Source: Holophagaceae bacterium UBA706 (GTDB lineage Bacteria > Acidobacteriota > Holophagae > Holophagales > Holophagaceae). From it: 15,073 bases of DNA. The stretch is from contig DBME01000072.1 in the NCBI GenBank assembly GCA_002298155.1, forward strand, positions 1 to 15,073, written 5' to 3'. Below the pieces are notes generated by a model, which was given only the letters and a program-made list of their open reading frames with translations, was not told where the DNA came from and made no database searches. The position numbers and the translations under genes are program-made. This document shows positions 12,686 to 15,073 of the stretch, piece after piece (position 1 is the first letter of the stretch; each line of letters starts with the position of its first letter).

Positions 12686-15073
12686 ATGATCCGACCCGAC
12701 CGCATGCCGGGATCAGGGAGAGTCTGCGCGATGATCGTCGCTGCCTCATCCCTGTTATCCGGCCAGGCCACCTCTGTTGGCAACCTTTCCGGAACCGTTT
12801 CCGGTCCCGGCCGAACCGCCCTTCCAGGCGCCCTGGTGAGAGTCGACACGGGCCGCGGGATCGCGGAGACCCGGACCGATGCGAAGGGTCACTTCCTGGT
12901 TCCCCAGCTCCTGCCGGGAAACGTGAAGGTCACCGTCACCTCCCCCGGGATGGTCGCGTTCAAAGCGACCGCCACCATCATCAGCAACCAGAACTCGGTG
13001 CTTTCCATCAACCTCGCCCCCGTGGCGGAGGCCACGATCGTGGTCGTGGCCACCGTGGCGCCGGAAGCCGGGGTGGACCCCGGTGCGGCGGTGACGGGCC
13101 AGAACTTCGATGCGGAGACCATCGCCGCCCTGCCCTACCTTGGCAACTCCCCCTATGACTCCGCCCTGAAGCTCCTGCCGGGAACCCCATCCGGCGGTTA
13201 CAACTTCCATGGATCGGAGGACGGGGGCAACAGCTACACCGTCAATGGCGTTGAATCCCGGTCCGCCGGCGGCGGCATTCAGCTGCTGGCCTTGAACCCG
13301 GATCTCATTGAACAGTTCAACGTCCTCACGGCCGGCGTCTCGGCCAAGTATGGCCGATTCGTCGGCGGCATCGTCAACACGGTCACCAAGAGCGGAACCA
13401 ACGAATTCACCGGTTCCGTGCGCCATGACCTCTACAGCGATTCGTGGAACGCGCTGCCACGGGCTTCGGCCTTCACCGACAGCGAACGGGTTCCCCGCCA
13501 CGTGACGGACTACCAGACCTATACGTTCCTTGGCCCCATCATCAAGGACAAGCTGTTCTTCGCTGTGGGCTACTCCACCAAGACCCCCGGCGTCACCAAT
13601 GTCGTCAAGGGCCAGGTCGCCAGCGGTCTGTTTCCCGCCTTCTATTTCACCAGCAAGGCCGATGAAGAGCTCAAGGACATAAAGCTGGACTGGCAGGTAA
13701 ACAATGAAAACCGGGTGTCCGCCACCTGGAGCCGCCACGTTTCCAGCCGGACCGGGCCCACCTACGGCCGGGGGCTGTCCACCTTCGACACCAGCACCGG
13801 GGCGAGCCGCAGCGAGCAGGGCTACACGTCCCTCTCCTGGACCAGCACGCTGACCAACACCCTGCTCCTCGATGTGATCACCAGCGAGACCCTCACCAAG
13901 AGCGGGGGCCCGGGAACCGGTTCGCCGGGGGGCGCGGGCATCGTCACCTGGAAGGATGCCAAGGGTTCCGGGAACGGAGACCTGTACGAGAATGGAACCA
14001 ATGCCGGCAACCTCAATCAGGAGAGGATCCGGACTCTCGGCATCAACCTATCCTGGTCACTGCCCCAGCATTCCATCGAAACCGGTTTCCAGTATTACCG
14101 AAGCCGCATGGACTCCATGGGAAGCTACGCGGGCCAGGATGGGGGATGGGCCTCCATGCCGCCCTCCCACGCCCTGATCTCCTTCTATGGCTGGAACTCA
14201 GCAAGCCCTTCCTCCATGGACCGCTCCAACCGCGTCCTTGTGGCCGACAGTGAGACCCGGACGCGCTTGACCTTGTTCGATCCCATCCAAGGTGGAGCCG
14301 ACACCTCCATCTACGGTCTCTATGCCAACGATGCCTGGACCATTACCCCCAAGTGGACGCTCAACGCCGGCGTCCGTTACGACCACAACCGCGTGAGCCT
14401 GGACCCGGAAGGGGACGCGTTCACCACGGCCTCCCTCACACCGCGGGCTACGCTTTCCTATGATGTGATGGGCAACACCCGGCATGTCCTTTCACTGGGG
14501 CTGGCCGAATACGCCGGCCAGTACAATGTCTACACCTTCTCCACGACCAGTGCCTCCAACACGGTGCCGGTGCGCCTCTACCGCTACTATGGCGCTGGCA
14601 ATGGAAGTGATGCCCTCAATGCGGACGGGACCATCAACTGGAACGTTTGGGGAAGCTCTGCCACGACCCTTGGTCAGGCGAACCCCTATCACGTCTCGCC
14701 CAATTCCCTCACGGACCGCCAGGTAACGGCCGACCCTGGCATCAAGGCCCCTCGCGCCCGGGAAGCGACGCTTTCCTACCACTACGCGGATGAGAGCCAG
14801 TCCATGGCGGTGACGCTGCTTCACAAGATCCAGGATAATTATGTCGGGCTCAAATACCTGGGCGTCGCGGGCACCCCTGCCGATTCAGCGAAGCGCGAAT
14901 ATTTCACCGATAAGGGACAGGAATCCCGATACGAGGCCATCGAAGTCCAATACCGTCGACGCATCCTGGAAAATTTCCAGGTCGGTGGGAACATCACCTG
15001 GTCCTACACCCGGGCCAATGCCGGCCAGGGCGCGTCGTCCAATTACCGGAACAACTTCGGCGACTTCATCGCC
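12686..15073 (+). CDS. TonB-dependent receptor with N-terminal carboxypeptidase-regulatory-like domain (3' end outside window)
   Basis: The frame is open from ATG at 12686 to the window edge, 796 codons. AGGAGG lies 6 nt before the start. Residues 1-30 form a signal peptide (CAMIVAASSLLSGQA core). Residues about 33-112 form a CarboxypepD_reg-like beta-sandwich (LSGTVSGPGRTALPGALVRV, TDAKGHFLVPQLLPG). A plug domain follows (about 138-245), with YTVNGVES and SAKYGRFVGGIVNTVTKSGT near 219-237. The rest alternates short strands and loops typical of a 22-strand outer-membrane barrel (WTLNAGVRYDHNRVSL). This OmpA-like or SusC-like receptor type is abundant in Acidobacteriota and Bacteroidota and takes up large ligands with TonB energy. 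The ligand is unknown, and no obvious TonB box was seen. The missing C-terminus prevents a length check. Confidence 0.92.
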   Translation, partial: MIRPDRMPGSGRVCAMIVAASSLLSGQATSVGNLSGTVSGPGRTALPGALVRVDTGRGIAETRTDAKGHFLVPQLLPGNVKVTVTSPGMVAFKATATIISNQNSVLSINLAPVAEATIVVVATVAPEAGVDPGAAVTGQNFDAETIAALPYLGNSPYDSALKLLPGTPSGGYNFHGSEDGGNSYTVNGVESRSAGGGIQLLALNPDLIEQFNVLTAGVSAKYGRFVGGIVNTVTKSGTNEFTGSVRHDLYSDSWNALPRASAFTDSERVPRHVTDYQTYTFLGPIIKDKLFFAVGYSTKTPGVTNVVKGQVASGLFPAFYFTSKADEELKDIKLDWQVNNENRVSATWSRHVSSRTGPTYGRGLSTFDTSTGASRSEQGYTSLSWTSTLTNTLLLDVITSETLTKSGGPGTGSPGGAGIVTWKDAKGSGNGDLYENGTNAGNLNQERIRTLGINLSWSLPQHSIETGFQYYRSRMDSMGSYAGQDGGWASMPPSHALISFYGWNSASPSSMDRSNRVLVADSETRTRLTLFDPIQGGADTSIYGLYANDAWTITPKWTLNAGVRYDHNRVSLDPEGDAFTTASLTPRATLSYDVMGNTRHVLSLGLAEYAGQYNVYTFSTTSASNTVPVRLYRYYGAGNGSDALNADGTINWNVWGSSATTLGQANPYHVSPNSLTDRQVTADPGIKAPRAREATLSYHYADESQSMAVTLLHKIQDNYVGLKYLGVAGTPADSAKREYFTDKGQESRYEAIEVQYRRRILENFQVGGNITWSYTRANAGQGASSNYRNNFGDFIA

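Noticed and set aside
12755..13738. 327-codon frame antisense to the TonB-dependent receptor
   Set aside because: Gly/Val/Asp-rich shadow with no family match; the receptor frame is open for 796 codons and has a perfect Shine-Dalgarno.

Overview
This is a high-GC (roughly two-thirds G+C by eye) bacterial window with tightly packed, overlapping genes. It looks chromosomal: biosynthetic, redox and envelope genes, and no sign of phage, transposon, CRISPR, rRNA or tRNA. The diderm envelope proteins (DsbD, a TonB-dependent receptor with an N-terminal carboxypeptidase-regulatory-like domain, exported M16 peptidases) and overall style suggest Acidobacteriota, perhaps the Holophaga/Geothrix side. That placement is an inference from style, not a phylogeny.

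Region 1 (1-1499, plus strand): the 3' end of thrB (homoserine kinase) overlaps thrC (threonine synthase) by ATGA, completing threonine synthesis.

Region 2 (1558-5084, minus strand, convergent with thrBC): an isoleucine/branched-chain operon in which every gene overlaps the next, ilvE - lysR-type regulator - ilvA. Upstream of ilvE is an unannotated 45-residue leader ORF (4909-5046) with the run Leu-Leu-Gly-Leu-Leu-Gly-Val4-Ile2. It is followed by a perfect 8-bp GC hairpin with a T-tract, and by a competing 10-bp antiterminator whose 5' arm lies inside the leader ORF just before its stop codon. This is a near-textbook ribosome-mediated transcription attenuator for Leu/Val/Ile and is the most interesting element here. 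IlvA consumes the threonine made by ThrB/ThrC, so the two convergent units meet at one metabolic node.

Region 3 (5269-11378, minus strand): a probable five-gene operon, active M16 metallopeptidase - catalytically degenerate M16 partner - dsbD - trxB - trxA. The last three make a complete thiol relay, NADPH to TrxB to TrxA to DsbD to periplasm. Both peptidases carry export signals, so the unit may couple envelope proteolysis with periplasmic reduction.

Region 4 (11379-15073): a 380-nt divergent control region with several stem-loops and an AT-rich core, an OmpR/PhoB-type response regulator without an adjacent kinase, a second AT-rich promoter-like block with two short dyads, and the first 796 codons of a TonB-dependent receptor that runs off the window.
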